This document shows, piece after piece, positions 5,252 through 5,656 of a DNA stretch of 5,656 nucleotides (positions within the stretch are counted from its first letter, which is position 1; every line of letters begins with the position of its first letter). The stretch comes from Phenylobacterium sp. Its GTDB lineage: Bacteria; Pseudomonadota; Alphaproteobacteria; Caulobacterales; Caulobacteraceae. The stretch spans positions 1 to 5,656 of the forward strand of contig JAQVDF010000155.1 in NCBI GenBank assembly GCA_028698405.1, given 5' to 3'. The notes beneath the pieces are model-generated. The model was given only the letters and a program-made list of their open reading frames with translations. It did not search any database and was not told the DNA's origin. The translations under genes were made by a program, and so were the position numbers.

Positions 5252-5656
5252 ATGAACGGCGCCGACGCCCTGATCGAAACCCTCCTCGTCAACGAGGTGA
5301 CCGCCTGCTTCGCCAACCCCGGGACGAGCGAGATGCAGTTCGTCAGCGCGTTGGACCGGCAGCCGAACATGCGCCCGGTGCTGTGCCTGTTCGAAGGCGT
5401 GGCCACCGGCGCCGCCGACGGCTTCGGCCGCATCGCCGAGCGGCCGGCCTGCACCCTGCTGCACCTGGGCCCCGGCTACGGCAACGGCCTGGCCAACCTG
5501 CACAACGCGCGGCGCGCCTTCACCCCGGTCGTCAACGTGATCGGCGACCATGCGACCTACCCCCGGCGGTACGCCGCGCCGTTGAACTCGGACATTCCGG
5601 GCATCGCCGGCCCCAACTCCATCTGGCTGAAGAGCGCCGACAGTCCCGACGCGGTG
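5252..5656 (+). CDS. ThDP-dependent acetolactate synthase-like enzyme (N-terminal part, cut by window edge)
   Basis: Open from ATG 5252 to the right edge (135 codons, no stop). It is the N-terminal pyrimidine-binding domain of a thiamine-diphosphate enzyme of the acetolactate synthase / benzoylformate decarboxylase group. Seen: CFANPGTSEMQFVSALD (residues 19-35); LFEGVATGAADGFGR (46-60), with Glu48 as the conserved cofactor-activating glutamate; LLHLGPGYGNGLANLHNARR (69-88); VNVIGDHATYP (94-104). These match the 'acetolactate synthase large subunit-like' enzymes that lack a regulatory subunit and sit in catabolic operons rather than the ilvBN pair. The reaction is not known; decarboxylation or carboligation/cleavage of a 2-oxo acid or alpha-hydroxyketone are the family options. 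Its start lies 2 nt after the ligase stop codon with no clear Shine-Dalgarno, implying an operon with translational coupling. The PP-binding domain (GDG motif) would lie beyond the window. Confidence 0.88.
   Translation, partial: MNGADALIETLLVNEVTACFANPGTSEMQFVSALDRQPNMRPVLCLFEGVATGAADGFGRIAERPACTLLHLGPGYGNGLANLHNARRAFTPVVNVIGDHATYPRRYAAPLNSDIPGIAGPNSIWLKSADSPDAV

Noticed and set aside
1..5656. CRISPR array, tRNA/rRNA, toxin-antitoxin, phage or defence genes
   Set aside because: Looked for and not seen: no regularly spaced repeats, no tRNA-like cloverleaf, no small paired genes; nearly all sequence is assigned to the coding regions listed.

Overview
The window is GC-rich DNA, roughly 70% by eye, with tightly packed genes and the strong third-position GC bias that keeps most reading frames open. 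Gene content points to an alphaproteobacterium, most likely Caulobacterales-like (Caulobacter/Phenylobacterium type). The pointers are a YgfZ/IBA57-type folate-binding protein, a family 9 glycosyltransferase, an alphaproteobacterial-type dihydroorotase homologue, and a feruloyl-CoA-synthase-like ligase followed by an acetolactate-synthase-like enzyme. The organism call is inference; nothing here gives the species.

Layout. At the left edge (1-68, minus) lies the start of a gene that looks like an IS5-type transposase; its probable element end is around 111-126. Next is ygfZ (158-979, minus), divergent from a family 9 heptosyltransferase-like gene (1041-2021, plus) across a 61-bp gap. The glycosyltransferase overlaps by 8 bp a dihydroorotase-family amidohydrolase that starts with TTG (2014-3348). 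A 128-bp intergenic region follows, with a strong G/C hairpin and a second inverted repeat. It separates this pair from a second plus-strand operon: an AMP-forming feruloyl-CoA-synthase-like acyl-CoA ligase (3477-5249), then, 2 bp on, a ThDP-dependent acetolactate-synthase-like enzyme (5252 to beyond the right edge).

How the genes relate. The left half is housekeeping and envelope: Fe-S protein maintenance (YgfZ), LPS-core type sugar transfer (GT9), and an amidohydrolase whose coupling to the GT9 gene is conspicuous but unexplained. The right half looks like the start of a catabolic or specialised aromatic/aryl-acid operon, in which an acid is activated to its CoA thioester and a ThDP enzyme cleaves, decarboxylates or ligates a 2-oxo compound. 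No RNA gene, CRISPR array or obvious defence or phage system is present. The most unusual items are the Gln that replaces the first metal-binding His in the dihydroorotase homologue and the ligase/ThDP-enzyme pair. I do not see strong evidence of a wholly new system in this window.
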